Shown piece after piece: positions 1 through 11,242 of a stretch of DNA of 64,000 nt. Position 1 is the first letter of the stretch. The number at the start of each line of letters is the position of its first letter. Source of the stretch: Frondihabitans sp. PAMC 28766 (GTDB lineage: Bacteria > Actinomycetota > Actinomycetes > Actinomycetales > Microbacteriaceae); the NCBI RefSeq assembly GCF_001577365.1, contig NZ_CP014513.1, positions 1,984,001-2,048,000 of the forward strand, read 5' to 3'. The translations under genes were made by a program, and so were the position numbers. The notes below the pieces were generated by a model. It saw nothing but the letters and a program-made list of their open reading frames with translations, was not told the DNA's origin and did not search any database.

Positions 1-162
1 CGAATCACGATCACGTTCGGCGAGCCGCTGACCTTCGCTCGGGTCGACGGCGACTACGACGCCACGCAGTTGCGGGAGGTCACCGACGAGATCATGCGGG
101 CCATCGCCACGCTCACCCCGCAGGAGTACGACGACACCTACACGACCGCGCGCGGCGCCTGA
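1..162 (+). CDS. C-terminal end of a 1-acylglycerol-3-phosphate acyltransferase-like protein (partial)
   Basis: Only the last 53 codons are present; the gene begins before the window. The residues ITITFGEPLTF followed by an acidic helix with EVTDEIMRAIATLTPQEY match the usual C-terminal end of PlsC-type lysophospholipid acyltransferases, which acylate lysophosphatidic acid at the membrane during phospholipid synthesis. The catalytic HX4D and the glycerol-phosphate binding motifs lie upstream and cannot be checked, so this is a family-level guess from the tail alone. The gene converges on treZ with only 14 bases between the stops, so there is little room for a separate terminator. Confidence 0.6.
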   Translation, partial: RITITFGEPLTFARVDGDYDATQLREVTDEIMRAIATLTPQEYDDTYTTARGA

Positions 163-176
163 CCTCTGCCGCCGCC

Positions 177-1994
177 CTAGCGGAGGATCGCGACGGAGTG
201 CGGCGGCAGAGCCAGCTGCGGGCCTGCCGCGATCGAGGCGTCGCTCGCGAAGAGCACGGACGTCGACGGCAGGTCGAGCGTGGCCGGGGCGTCGGCGAAG
301 TTGACCGCGACGCGCAGCGCGCCGCGAGTCAGCACGAGCCAGCGCTCCTCCTCCGAGAGGTCGACCGAGACATTCGTGAGAGCAGGATCCGTGAGTTCCC
401 GCTGCGAACGCCGCAGCGCGATCAGCCGCCGGTAGGCGTCGAGCACCCGGGCGTGCCGACCGCCGTCGACCTCACCCCAGTCGAGCTTCGAGCGCTCGAA
501 GGTCGCAGGATCCTGCGGGTCGGGCACCGCGCTCTCGTCCCAACCCATCTTGGCGAACTCGGCGATGCGCCCCCTGGCCGTCGCGAGCCCCAAGTCGTGC
601 TCGGGGTGGGACGTGAAGAACTGCCACGGGGTCGAGGCAGCCCACTCTTCGCCCATGAAGAGCATCGGCGTGAACGGCGACGTGAGTGTGAGGGCGGCGG
701 CGATGATCAGCTGGCCGTCGTCGAGGGTGGCCGCCAGCCGGTCGCCGATGGCGCGGTTGCCGATCTGGTCGTGGTTCTGGTCGGCCACGACGAGGCGCCA
801 CCCGGGCATGCGCTCGGTGTCGACGGGCCGGCCGTGGTATTTCTCGCGGAAGGACGACCAGGTGCCGTCGTGGAAGAACCCGCGGGTGAGCACCTTCGCG
901 AGCGCCCCGAGGTGCGCGAAGTCGGCGTAGTAGCCGCTGGTCTCGCCGGTGAGGGCGACGTGCACCGAGTGGTGGAAGTCGTCCGACCATTGCGCGTCGA
1001 GGCCGTAGGCCTCGCCAAAGCGCCCAGCGGCCTCGCGCGGCGTGACGAGCGAGGTGTCGTTCTTGTCGCTCTCGGCGATCAGGGTCTTGGGGATGCCTGT
1101 GGCGGCCGACAGGGCGGCCGTGCGGATCGCGACCTGCTCGAGCAGGTGCGTGGGGGAGTCGTCGACCAGCGCGTGGACCGCGTCGAGCCGGAGCGCGTCG
1201 ACGTGGAAGGTGTCGAGCCAGAGCTGGGTGTTGTCGATGATGAACTCGCGCACCTCGTCGGAGCCGTCGTCGTCGAGGTTGACGCCGGTGCCCCAGGTCG
1301 AGGCGTGCTTGTCGGTGAGGTACGGCCCGAACTGCGGCAGGTAGTTGCCGGAGGGCCCGAGGTGGTTGTAGACGACGTCCTGGACGACGCCGAGCCCCAG
1401 CGCGTGGCAGGCGTCGACGAAACGCTGGTAGGCCTCGGGGCCGCCGTAGGTCTCGGTGACGGCGAACCAGTCGACGCCGTCGTAGCCCCAGTTCCAGCGC
1501 CCGTTGAACGAGTTGACCGGCAGGATCTCGACGAAGTCGACCCCGAGCTCGACCAGGTGGTCGAGACGGTCGATGGCCGAGTCGAGGGTGCCACCGGAGG
1601 GCCCTTCGGCGCCGGCGGAACCCGACGAGCCGGGCGTGAACGTGCCGATGTGGAGCTCGTAGATCACGGCGCCGCCGAGAGGCCGGCCGCGCCACGCGGC
1701 GTCGCCCCAGACGTAGGTCGACGGATCGTACGTCTCACTGAGACCGTGCACCCCGTCGGGCTGGCGCAGGGAGCGCGGGTCGGGCACCGGGGTCGAGGCG
1801 TCGTCGAGCAGGTAGCCGTAGCGGTGCCCGGAGGAGGTGTCGAGGCCGGCGGGCGCGCGCCACCAGCCGGTCGCATCCTGCGTCGTCTCGAGGGACCGTG
1901 CCATCTCGTGAATCTGGCCGTCGAGGACGAGGCGGACGCGGGAAGGGGCAGGAGCCCAGACGTCATACGTGTCTTCCGAACTGCGCAGGGCCAT
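177..1994 (-). CDS. treZ: Malto-oligosyltrehalose trehalohydrolase TreZ
   Basis: This 605-residue GH13 enzyme releases trehalose from maltooligosyl-trehalose, the second step of the cytosolic TreY-TreZ route from glycogen-type glucans. An N-terminal beta-sandwich (about 1-100) precedes the catalytic barrel. Visible GH13 motifs are DVVYNH (206-211), the nucleophile in [11 protein letters not shown] (Asp271), the acid in LIAESDKND (Glu308) and [12 protein letters not shown] (about 390). The ATG at 1994 is chosen because it overlaps the treY stop by four bases (ATGA), a coupled arrangement. The frame stays open into treY, but that extension has no family similarity. It is the last gene of treX-treY-treZ. 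Confidence 0.96.
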   Translation of the reverse strand: MALRSSEDTYDVWAPAPSRVRLVLDGQIHEMARSLETTQDATGWWRAPAGLDTSSGHRYGYLLDDASTPVPDPRSLRQPDGVHGLSETYDPSTYVWGDAAWRGRPLGGAVIYELHIGTFTPGSSGSAGAEGPSGGTLDSAIDRLDHLVELGVDFVEILPVNSFNGRWNWGYDGVDWFAVTETYGGPEAYQRFVDACHALGLGVVQDVVYNHLGPSGNYLPQFGPYLTDKHASTWGTGVNLDDDGSDEVREFIIDNTQLWLDTFHVDALRLDAVHALVDDSPTHLLEQVAIRTAALSAATGIPKTLIAESDKNDTSLVTPREAAGRFGEAYGLDAQWSDDFHHSVHVALTGETSGYYADFAHLGALAKVLTRGFFHDGTWSSFREKYHGRPVDTERMPGWRLVVADQNHDQIGNRAIGDRLAATLDDGQLIIAAALTLTSPFTPMLFMGEEWAASTPWQFFTSHPEHDLGLATARGRIAEFAKMGWDESAVPDPQDPATFERSKLDWGEVDGGRHARVLDAYRRLIALRRSQRELTDPALTNVSVDLSEEERWLVLTRGALRVAVNFADAPATLDLPSTSVLFASDASIAAGPQLALPPHSVAILR

Positions 1995-4348
1995 CAGCGT
2001 TCCGTCTCGTCGTCGGCAGGGATCAGCAGGGCCACCGGGTAGGTCGAGAGCAGGTCGGCCAGCCGCACCCGCGGGCCGTCGTGCCGTTGCCCGGTGAGCA
2101 GGTCGATGCGCGGGCCGCCCGAGAGGTGGATGGTCGTGTCGCGCCAGCCGCCCGCCTCGGCGAGCCCGGTGGGCAGGCGTGAGGCGACGACGACGGCGCC
2201 GCCCCGGTCGATGGCGATCGCGTTGCTGGCCGCCTCGCCGAAGACGGGCAGCGGGGCGTAGCGCGAGAAGAGCTCGGGCCGGTCGCGCCGCAACGCCAGG
2301 GTGCGATGCACCACCAGCAGCTTTGCCGCGCCGCTCGCGTCGATCGCGGGCAGCTCGCCGGCCTGGATCGCCGCGAGGTGCCGCCGACGCAGGTCGAAGT
2401 CGACCTCGCGCCGGTTGTCCGGGTCGACGAGGGAGAAGTCCCACAGGTCGCCGCCCTGATAAACGTCGGGGGCGCCGGGCCCCGTCAGCTGCAGGATGGT
2501 CTGAGCGAGCGAGTTCGACCAGCCGGGCGCTCGCAGCACCTCGACGATGCGCTCGAGCTCACTCGACACGGCCTCGTCGTCGAAGCAGGCGTCGACCAGG
2601 GCGTGCATCTTCGTCTCGAACACCTCGTTCGGCGACGTCCAGGTCGTCGACTGCCCCGCCTCGCGAGAGGCCTTCTCGGCGTAGGCGTGCAGCCTTTCGC
2701 GCGAGGCGGGCCAGGCGCCGACGATGCTCTGCCAGAGCAGGTTCTCGAAGGGGCCGTCGCCGAGTGGCGCCAGCTCGCCCAGGCGCGCCAGGGTGGCCGA
2801 CCACTCGTCGGCGACCTCGGAGATCGCGATGATTCGCGCTCGCACGTCGGCCGAGCGCTTCGTGTCGTGCGTCGAGATCGTCGTCATCGTGAAGGGCGTC
2901 AGCGCCAGGCGGTGCTGCTGTCGCGCATGGAACTGCGCGGGCGTGATCGAGAAGAGCGACGGCTCGGCCCCGACCTCGTTGAGTGCCACGAGCCGGCTGT
3001 ACCGATAGAAGGCCGAGTCTTCGACGCCCTTCGCCATCACCATGCCGCTCGTCTGCTGGAATCGCACGGCTGCAGGATGCGATGGGTCGCCGAGAGCCGC
3101 CACCACCGTCGCGATCGCGTCCGTCAGCTCGGGTCGTGCGGTCTCGGCCGCGCTCGCGGCCTGCGCGAGCGCCTCGCCGCCCTGCGGCAGGTAGCTGCGA
3201 TACACCGCGAATGTCGTCGCGATCTCGGCCAGGGCATCCACGACTGCCTCGTCCGGCTCGGGGCCGCCGCCGTTCTCGGAGCCGGGCGTGAGCAGTCGCG
3301 CCAGTCGCCGGATCTCGCTGTTCAGGATGCCGTCGGCGACCTGGCGCTTGGAGTCGTGCACCATCTGCTGCCAGTCGAACTCGCCCGCGGGCTCGCCGCG
3401 CAGCGCGGAGTCGAGCGCGCCGAGTGCCTCGCCGCCGTCGGGGTCGACGAGCACCCGGTCGTATTCGCCGAGCGCCTCGTAGCCGCTGGTGCCGTTCGTC
3501 GCCCAGTCGGTGGGCAGCTGCTCTTCGCCCTCGAGGATCTTCTCGACGACGACGTGGGCGCCGCCGGTCAATTCGCGCAGCCGGTCGAGGTAGTCGCCGG
3601 GCTGCGCGAGCCCGTCGGGGTGGTCGACGCGGAGGCCGTCGGCGATCCCGTCTCGGAACCAGCGGCCGATCTCGACGTGCGACTCGTCGAAGACCCAGGG
3701 CTCCTCGACCCGGATGCCGGCGAGGGTGTTCACCGCGAAGAAGCGGCGGTAGTTCAGCTCGTGGTCGGCACGCTGCCAGTGGACGAGCTCGTAGTTCTGG
3801 CGGGCGTGGACGTCGATCGCCGAATCACCGGGGCTGTGCGTGCCCGGTGCGATCGGGTACGCGTTGTCGTAGTAGTGGAGCTCGTCGCCGACGATCTCGA
3901 GGGCGTCGAAACGGTCGTCGCCCCCGTCGCCGAGCACCGGGATCCTGATCTTGCCGTGGCCGTAGGCCCAGTCGACGTCGAAGGCGTCGGCGTAGCGGGA
4001 TTCGCGGCCGTGCGTCAAGAGGTCCCACCACCACGAGTTCGAGCGCGGGGTGGCGACGCCCATGTGGTTCGGCACGATGTCGATCAACACGCCGAGTCCC
4101 TCGCCATGGGCCCGGTCGGCGAGAGCCTTCAGGCCCTCGTCGCCGCCGCGGGCGGGATCGACGCGAGAGTGGTCGATCACGTCGTAGCCGTGGTCGCTGC
4201 CCGCCTCGGCCTCGAGCACCGGCGAGAGGTAGACCCAGTCGACGCCGAGGTCGCGGAGGTACGACACGACGTCGGCCGCGGCGTTCAGGTCGAACGCCTT
4301 GCGGATCTGCAGGCGGTAGGTGGAGCGGGGGGCGCGGGTTCTGGGCAT
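1994..4348 (-). CDS. treY: Malto-oligosyltrehalose synthase TreY
   Basis: This 784-residue GH13 intramolecular transglucosylase converts the reducing-end glucose of a maltodextrin into an alpha,alpha-1,1 linkage, making the TreZ substrate. Visible motifs are [18 protein letters not shown] (40-57), IDIVPNHMG (89-97), the nucleophile in GLRVDHPDG (Asp242), the acid in VVVEKILEG (Glu269) and [16 protein letters not shown] in the C-terminal half. Length and motif order are typical of TreY. It starts 16 bases after the treX stop and overlaps treZ, so the three genes form one transcription unit. The start ATG is preceded by a short GAGG purine stretch. Confidence 0.96.
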   Translation of the reverse strand: MPRTRAPRSTYRLQIRKAFDLNAAADVVSYLRDLGVDWVYLSPVLEAEAGSDHGYDVIDHSRVDPARGGDEGLKALADRAHGEGLGVLIDIVPNHMGVATPRSNSWWWDLLTHGRESRYADAFDVDWAYGHGKIRIPVLGDGGDDRFDALEIVGDELHYYDNAYPIAPGTHSPGDSAIDVHARQNYELVHWQRADHELNYRRFFAVNTLAGIRVEEPWVFDESHVEIGRWFRDGIADGLRVDHPDGLAQPGDYLDRLRELTGGAHVVVEKILEGEEQLPTDWATNGTSGYEALGEYDRVLVDPDGGEALGALDSALRGEPAGEFDWQQMVHDSKRQVADGILNSEIRRLARLLTPGSENGGGPEPDEAVVDALAEIATTFAVYRSYLPQGGEALAQAASAAETARPELTDAIATVVAALGDPSHPAAVRFQQTSGMVMAKGVEDSAFYRYSRLVALNEVGAEPSLFSITPAQFHARQQHRLALTPFTMTTISTHDTKRSADVRARIIAISEVADEWSATLARLGELAPLGDGPFENLLWQSIVGAWPASRERLHAYAEKASREAGQSTTWTSPNEVFETKMHALVDACFDDEAVSSELERIVEVLRAPGWSNSLAQTILQLTGPGAPDVYQGGDLWDFSLVDPDNRREVDFDLRRRHLAAIQAGELPAIDASGAAKLLVVHRTLALRRDRPELFSRYAPLPVFGEAASNAIAIDRGGAVVVASRLPTGLAEAGGWRDTTIHLSGGPRIDLLTGQRHDGPRVRLADLLSTYPVALLIPADDETER

Positions 4349-4364
4349 CCTCAGGGTTCTTTCG

Positions 4365-6479
<2,115 letters not shown>

Positions 6480-6605
6480 TCGAACCTCCGAATCGCGTTC
6501 TCCGGTGCGAGGTGTGCCCCGCCGAAGACTCCGCCCAGCCTAGGGGCGAACGCCGGGGAGGGTCCGGAGCAGTGTCGTCGCTCGCGCGGGCGTAGGGTCT
6601 CGCCC

Positions 6606-6944
6606 ATGGCGCACATCGCAGTGACACTCTCGAAATTCGCTCGCCGGATCGGCGTCCGCACCGCCTACGGCGAGCCCGTCACGGTCGGCACGTCGACCGT
6701 GCTGCCCGTCGCGATCGGCTGGTACGGCTTCGGGGGCGGAGGCGATCGGCCCGACGAGAACGGCGACTTCGCCGGCGGAGGAGGCGGTGGCGGGGCGTCG
6801 GTGCCGATCGGGGCCTATCTGGGCGATGCGTCGCATCCTGCAGCCTTCGAACCCAACGTCATCGCGCTGCTCGCCGCCTCCACCCCGGTCGTCTGGGCCA
6901 CCGGCGTCGCCCTCTCGCGCGTGATCCGCGCACTGAAGAAGTAG
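6606..6944 (+). CDS. GerW/YtfJ-like small protein
   Basis: This 112-residue protein resembles the GerW (YtfJ) family. The sequence TSTVLPVAIGWYGFGGGG, then a second glycine-rich block GGGGGGGASVPIGAYL, matches that family's pattern of a conserved PV...G core with glycine tracts. A hydrophobic C-terminal segment (about 88-106, NVIALLAASTPVVWATGVAL) ends in RALKK. In Bacillus GerW affects spore germination; this organism is presumably not a spore former, so only family membership is claimed. The gene is divergent from glgX (126 bases apart) and lies 7 bases before the next gene, probably co-transcribed with it. Confidence 0.6.
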   Translation: MAHIAVTLSKFARRIGVRTAYGEPVTVGTSTVLPVAIGWYGFGGGGDRPDENGDFAGGGGGGGASVPIGAYLGDASHPAAFEPNVIALLAASTPVVWATGVALSRVIRALKK

Positions 6945-6951
6945 GCCCCCG

Positions 6952-7911
6952 ATGAAGATCGTCGTCATCGGCGCCACCGGCCACGTCGGCAGCTACCTCG
7001 TGCCGCGTCTCGTGCGCGCAGGCCACTCCGTCACCGCGGTCTCGCGGGGCTCGAGCGAGCCATATCACCAGGATGCGGCGTGGCACCAGGTCACGCGCGT
7101 CGCCCTCGACCGCGAGCAGGGCGATGCCGAGCGCACGTTCGCCCCGGCGATCGCCGCCCTCGAGCCCGACGTCGTCGTCGACATGGTCTGCTTCACGCGC
7201 TCGTCGGCCGAGCAGCTCGTCGACGCGCTGCGGGGGAGCGGCGCACTGCTGCTGCACTGCGGCACCGTCTGGGTGCACGGGCCCGCCACTGTGGTGCCCA
7301 TCACCGAAGACGCCCCGCGCACGCCGTTCGGCGAGTACGGCACCGGCAAGGCCGAAATCGAAGAGCTGCTGCTGGCGGAGGCGCGGCGACCGGACGGGGT
7401 GCGCTCGGTGATCCTGCACCCCGGGCACATCACCGGCCCCGGCTGGCCGATGATCAACCCGCAGGGCAACCTCGACCTCGCCGTGTGGGCCGCGCTCGCC
7501 GCAGGCACGGAGGTCGTCTTGCCGAACTTCGGGCTCGAGACGCTGCATCACGTGCACGCCGACGACGTCGCGCAGGGCTTCGAGAAGGCCCTCGAACGGC
7601 AGGCGCTCGCCGTCGGGCAGAGCTTCCATCTCGTCTCCGAGCGGGCGCTGACGTTGCGCGGTTTCGCGGAGGGGATCGCCTCCTGGTACGGGGCGTCGCC
7701 GCGACTGCGGTTCGTGCCGTTCGAGGAGTTCCGCGGCCTCACGTCTCCGGAGTTCGCGGAGTCGACCCTCGCGCACATCTCGCGCAGCCACTCGCTCTCG
7801 ATCGAGCGGGCGCGCACGGTGCTCGGGTATGCGCCCCGCTACAGCTCGCTCGAGGCCGTCGAGGACGGCCTGACCTGGCTCGCCGCCGCCGGCCGGGTCC
7901 CCGCCCCCTGA
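6952..7911 (+). CDS. NAD(P)-dependent epimerase/dehydratase (extended SDR-like)
   Basis: This 319-residue protein begins with a Rossmann dinucleotide motif, MKIVVIGATGHVGSYLVPRL. The middle holds a SDR-type segment (LHCGTVWVHGPA, then FGEYGTGKAEIEELLL) in which Tyr and Lys of EYGTGKA could be the YxxxK catalytic pair. A C-terminal substrate-binding half follows. The family acts on nucleotide-sugars or other hydroxy/keto substrates; the exact substrate cannot be read. Its stop lies seven bases from the convergent stop of the secreted hydrolase at 7918. Confidence 0.8.
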   Translation: MKIVVIGATGHVGSYLVPRLVRAGHSVTAVSRGSSEPYHQDAAWHQVTRVALDREQGDAERTFAPAIAALEPDVVVDMVCFTRSSAEQLVDALRGSGALLLHCGTVWVHGPATVVPITEDAPRTPFGEYGTGKAEIEELLLAEARRPDGVRSVILHPGHITGPGWPMINPQGNLDLAVWAALAAGTEVVLPNFGLETLHHVHADDVAQGFEKALERQALAVGQSFHLVSERALTLRGFAEGIASWYGASPRLRFVPFEEFRGLTSPEFAESTLAHISRSHSLSIERARTVLGYAPRYSSLEAVEDGLTWLAAAGRVPAP

Positions 7912-7917
7912 CTCCTG

Positions 7918-9165
7918 CTACTTCTCGTAGACCTGCTTCAGCATCCACTTCCACACGGGGGCGAACACCGGGGTGCCCTTCTTCGTGAGGGGCGTGCCGT
8001 CGGAGACCGAGCGGATGTGGGCGCGACCAGGATCACCGAGATCGATCGTCGAGACGAGGCGATGCGTCGTCGAGGTGGCCGGCACCGGCACCGGGGCCGT
8101 CAGTGTGCCCGTCAGGTGCAAGCGGTTCCACGAGTTCACGATGCGCGGGTAGAACTCGTCGTGCTCGTCGTCGAATGCGTACATCTTCGCAGCCGGGGTG
8201 GCGCTCTTCTGCCGCAGCCATGACGCGGCGGCGTCCTCGTCGGTGATGATCGGCGACGAGAACGTCAGCTGCCCCATCACGCGGTAGCGGTGCGCGATGT
8301 ACGCCGACTCGCCGCCCCCCTGCGAGTGGCCGGCGACGACGATGTTGTCCCAGTCGAGCTGTTCATGCTGTGTGTACTGGCTCCAGCCGCCGTCAGGATC
8401 GTGCACGACGAGGTAGTCGAGCGCGGCGTGGAGCCGCGCGAGCACCGAGTTCGCCTCGTCGACCTTGCTGAACTTCGACGGCCCCTGCCCACTGAAGCGG
8501 TTGCGCTGCACCTCGGTGTAGCAGCTCGGGTCTTCGCCGCAGATGTTCGCCACAGCGTGGCCCCGGTTCCAGAAGTCGAGGCCCAGCACGTGGTAGCCCG
8601 ACTGCACGGCGGTGGTGAGGAAGCGCTGGTAGTCGTCGGGCACGTGGCCCGTCGCGGGAAGGAACAGCAGCAGTGGACCGGTCGTGCCGCTGCGTGCCGC
8701 CCAGTCGCGGGCATCGGGCTCGACGACCGTGCCGTCGATGAGGCCGAGCCGGAAGTTGAACGGGTTGGAGGTGACGCCGTGGTCGAAGGGGCCGGCCGCG
8801 CCCGCGATCACCGTGCCGTCCGATCCGGTGGCCGCCTGCGACGTCGAAGCGTCGCCGCGGTCGGGCGCCGATGCGTCGGGAGGAGCCGTCTTCGACGGCG
8901 CCGGCGGCGTGCGGTGCTGCCGCGTGCCGGCGCCCGCACCTGTGCCCGCGCCCGTGCCGGCACCCGCACCTGTGCCGGAGCCTCCACCCGAGTGGAGGCC
9001 GAAGCCCGGGCCGGCCGACCGATGGCCGAGCATCGGCAGCGAGCCGGACGTCGTCGACACGGGCGGCCGCCCCGTCGAACCGGTCTCGACCGAGACGAGC
9101 CCCAGGACGGCGACGCACAGCAGCACGAGCGTCACGATGCCGTGCGGCCACCTCCTGAACTTCAT
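7918..9165 (-). CDS. Secreted alpha/beta hydrolase (GHSQGGG serine hydrolase)
   Basis: This 415-residue protein has an N-terminal signal or anchor (MKFRRWPHGIVTLVLLCVAVLG), a low-complexity linker rich in GAGTGAG (about 60-82) and an alpha/beta-hydrolase domain from about 125. The nucleophile elbow is VVAGHSQGGGESAY with Ser281; a Cys pair (NICGEDPSCY, about 209-215) could be disulfide-bonded. A late HDEFYP/HL segment may give the catalytic His. It probably cleaves an ester or similar bond outside the membrane; the substrate is unknown. The linker is encoded by 12-bp repeats. Confidence 0.75.
   Translation of the reverse strand: MKFRRWPHGIVTLVLLCVAVLGLVSVETGSTGRPPVSTTSGSLPMLGHRSAGPGFGLHSGGGSGTGAGAGTGAGTGAGAGTRQHRTPPAPSKTAPPDASAPDRGDASTSQAATGSDGTVIAGAAGPFDHGVTSNPFNFRLGLIDGTVVEPDARDWAARSGTTGPLLLFLPATGHVPDDYQRFLTTAVQSGYHVLGLDFWNRGHAVANICGEDPSCYTEVQRNRFSGQGPSKFSKVDEANSVLARLHAALDYLVVHDPDGGWSQYTQHEQLDWDNIVVAGHSQGGGESAYIAHRYRVMGQLTFSSPIITDEDAAASWLRQKSATPAAKMYAFDDEHDEFYPRIVNSWNRLHLTGTLTAPVPVPATSTTHRLVSTIDLGDPGRAHIRSVSDGTPLTKKGTPVFAPVWKWMLKQVYEK
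8926..8978. repeat. Short GC-rich tandem repeat inside the secreted hydrolase gene
   Basis: Imperfect copies of a 12-base unit related to gcccgcacctgt encode the alternating Gly-Ala/Gly-Thr linker between the membrane segment and the hydrolase domain. The reading frame is preserved, so copy-number change would only alter linker length. Confidence 0.7.
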
Positions 9166-9292
9166 CCGACGTGCTTAGCACAGCAAAATCAACAGCTGAG
9201 GTCGATGCTCCCTGACTGGGGGCAAGCTCATGCCGCAGACGGAGGAAGACCGCCCGACAGGATGACGGGGCGCAGGAGGCGACGGAAGCCGG

Positions 9293-10402
9293 CTACCAGC
9301 CCCGCGCCACCGCCGCGTGCAGGTCGAGCAGATCGCCCGTGCGCTCGGCCGGCCCGCGGCCGAAGCCGCACTCGGTGGCCACGCCGAAGTGCGGCAGCAC
9401 GGTGGACGCCGCAGCGATGCGCCGCTGGGCGCCCTCGGCGCCGTCCTGGTGGTGCACGAGGCCGAGGTAGAGGTCGGTCGCCGCGGGCAGGTCGGGCAGG
9501 ACGGCGGCCAGCGGCGCGAAGTACTCGACGTCGTCGCGCTCGATCGGCACCGGCAGGTGGAAGAAGTCGATGTGGCGCGTCGCACCGGCGACGATGCCGC
9601 GGATCACGTCGGCGAGGTGCCCGGCGTCGATCGGCTGCACGAAGTGCGCCTCCTCGACGTCGCCGTAGCAGAGGTGAAAGCCGACCTGCACGGGCGGCGG
9701 CACCGACGCGAGCTGGCGCAGCGCGCGCTCGACGACCCCGTCGAGCACCGGCTCGAACCAGGCCTCGAGGCCGAAGCCGGTGTCGCGGGGCAGTTCGAGC
9801 AGCGCGAACTCGAGGGCGGTATCCCACTGGATCGCGAGATCCTGGTGGGGGATGCCGTCGAGGATGTGCCGCAGCTCGCCGAACAGGGCGCGCTCGTAGG
9901 CGGGCTCGACGGCGGCCTTGTCGGCCTGCTGCACGAACGCGCCGACCACGGCGACCGGCGTCGGCAGCGACACCTGGAATCGCACGCCGGACGGGATGAC
10001 GCCCTCGTCGCGGAGACGGGCGAACGTCGCGTACGACTCGAGGGCGGCCTCGGCGTAGCCGAGGTCGGGGAAGACCAGTTCGTCGGCTTCGACCGTGCCG
10101 TCGAGGGCGAACGGGCGGACGTCGAAGAGGTCGCGGATCGCGAAGCCGGGCTCGCCGACTCGCACGAGGCCGGGAGTCTCGTCGAAGCGGAAGGTCTGGA
10201 ACTGGATCCAGTAGAAGCGCTCGCCGACCTCGCCGTCCGGGATCCTGGCGAGGTGGTCGCCGAGGTGCTCGGCTGCGGCGCGGAAGACGGCTTCGGCGTC
10301 GGGCAGGTTGACGCTTCCGACCAGGTGCGCGCCCTGCACGATCGACTCGGTGGCGCTCTGCGGCGTCGTCGGGCTGGCCGGGGCGGTGGGGGAGGTGCTC
10401 AT
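9293..10402 (-). CDS. MetE-like/UROD-superfamily protein of unknown substrate
   Basis: From the ATG at 10402 the protein has 369 residues. It carries the pattern of the short cobalamin-independent methionine synthase-like proteins: HLVGSVNLPDAEAVFRAAAEHL, then IPDGEVGERFYW, and near the end VGFHLCYGDVEEAHFVQPID and ATECGFGRGP. The His/Cys and late Cys residues are where MetE binds zinc. It lacks the N-terminal folate domain of full MetE, so the methyl donor and function are unknown. An in-frame extension to 10594 is possible but would run through the TPP riboswitch and is low complexity, so I rejected it; ATG codons at 10420 and 10460 are alternatives. Confidence 0.7.
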   Translation of the reverse strand: MSTSPTAPASPTTPQSATESIVQGAHLVGSVNLPDAEAVFRAAAEHLGDHLARIPDGEVGERFYWIQFQTFRFDETPGLVRVGEPGFAIRDLFDVRPFALDGTVEADELVFPDLGYAEAALESYATFARLRDEGVIPSGVRFQVSLPTPVAVVGAFVQQADKAAVEPAYERALFGELRHILDGIPHQDLAIQWDTALEFALLELPRDTGFGLEAWFEPVLDGVVERALRQLASVPPPVQVGFHLCYGDVEEAHFVQPIDAGHLADVIRGIVAGATRHIDFFHLPVPIERDDVEYFAPLAAVLPDLPAATDLYLGLVHHQDGAEGAQRRIAAASTVLPHFGVATECGFGRGPAERTGDLLDLHAAVARGW

Positions 10403-10521
10403 GGTCGACGAGCCTGTCATGAGCGTCTGACAGACCCACGGGAGCGCGTCACCGTTCGTCATGCTCGGGGGAGGCTCTGCCGCGTCGCTCCGCCGATCCG
10501 AGGGTATGCTGGGCGTCACAA

Positions 10522-10608
10522 CACACGGGAGTCCGGTGAGCCGGGCTGAGAGGAAGCGAACCACGCTTCGACCGTCGAACCTGATCCGGATCATGCCGGC
10601 GCAGGGAG
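10522..10608 (+). promoter_or_regulatory. TPP (THI-box) riboswitch
   Basis: The segment contains the conserved thiamin pyrophosphate aptamer parts in order: acgggagtccggtg, gagccgggctgagagg, then accgtcgaacctgatccgg and tcatgccggcgcagggag. The CTGAGA and CCTGATCCGGATCATGCCGGCG elements bind the pyrimidine and pyrophosphate moieties in known THI boxes. It ends about 10 bases before the ykoE start, and its last strand overlaps the ribosome binding site ggagga (10606-10611). Control of translation start by TPP is therefore likely, as usual in actinobacteria. Confidence 0.95.
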
Positions 10609-10617
10609 GAGAGCAAA

Positions 10618-11241
10618 ATGAGCGTTTCGACGCGAACCCGCACGACTGCTTCGTCTCGACCGAACACCCGATGGCGTGTCGTCGACATCGTCACCGCCAG
10701 CGTCCTCGGCGTCGCCTCCGGGGTCATCTTCTGGGCCTGGGGGCTGGCCTGGACTCCGCTGAGCGGCCTGCTGACGTTCTCGCCCGGCCTCGAGGGCATC
10801 CTGTCGGGCGGCTGGCTCTTCGCCGGAGTGCTGGGCGGCCTCGTCGTCCGCAAGCCCGGGGCGGCGCTGTACACCGAGATCATCGCTGCGGTCGTGTCGA
10901 TGCTCGTGGGCACCCAATGGGGTTTCTCCACGTTGATCTGGGGCATCTTCGAGGGGCTCGGAGCCGAGATCGTGCTCGCCCTCTTCCTCTACAAGTCGTG
11001 GCGACTCGTCACCGCGATCCTCGCCGGTGCCGGTGCCGGTGCCGTCACGGGCTTCCTCGACACCAACTTCTCCAGCGTCGCGGCCTACGCCTTCGAGTTC
11101 AAGGTCGTCTACTTCGTCGCCTCCGTGGTGTCGGGTGCGGTCATCGCCGGTGTGCTCTCCTGGCTCGCCGTCCGCGGTCTCGCGGCGACCGGGGCACTGA
11201 GCCGATTCGCGGCGGGCCGAACGACCCAGAATCGCGTCTGA
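10618..11241 (+). CDS. ykoE: YkoE-family ECF transporter S component (thiamin precursor)
   Basis: This 207-residue membrane protein has five or six hydrophobic segments and the YkoE-family look (VVDIVTASVLGVASGVIFWAW, GLLTFSPGLEGILSGGWLFAG, KPGAALYTEIIAAVVSML). It is the substrate-binding subunit of an energy-coupling factor importer. Location directly under a TPP riboswitch, and the YkoEDC gene order known from Bacillus, support hydroxymethylpyrimidine or thiamin as substrate. The ATG is placed by ggaggag six bases upstream. The stop is followed after one base by the GTG of ykoD. Confidence 0.92.
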   Translation: MSVSTRTRTTASSRPNTRWRVVDIVTASVLGVASGVIFWAWGLAWTPLSGLLTFSPGLEGILSGGWLFAGVLGGLVVRKPGAALYTEIIAAVVSMLVGTQWGFSTLIWGIFEGLGAEIVLALFLYKSWRLVTAILAGAGAGAVTGFLDTNFSSVAAYAFEFKVVYFVASVVSGAVIAGVLSWLAVRGLAATGALSRFAAGRTTQNRV

Positions 11242-11242
11242 C

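Noticed and set aside
177..2444. A 755-residue reading of treZ
   Set aside because: The extra 150 N-terminal residues overlap treY in another frame and are Arg/Pro-rich without similarity; the ATG at 1994 gives the true start.
10403..10594. N-terminal extension of the MetE-like gene
   Set aside because: It would run antisense through the TPP riboswitch and is low in complexity.
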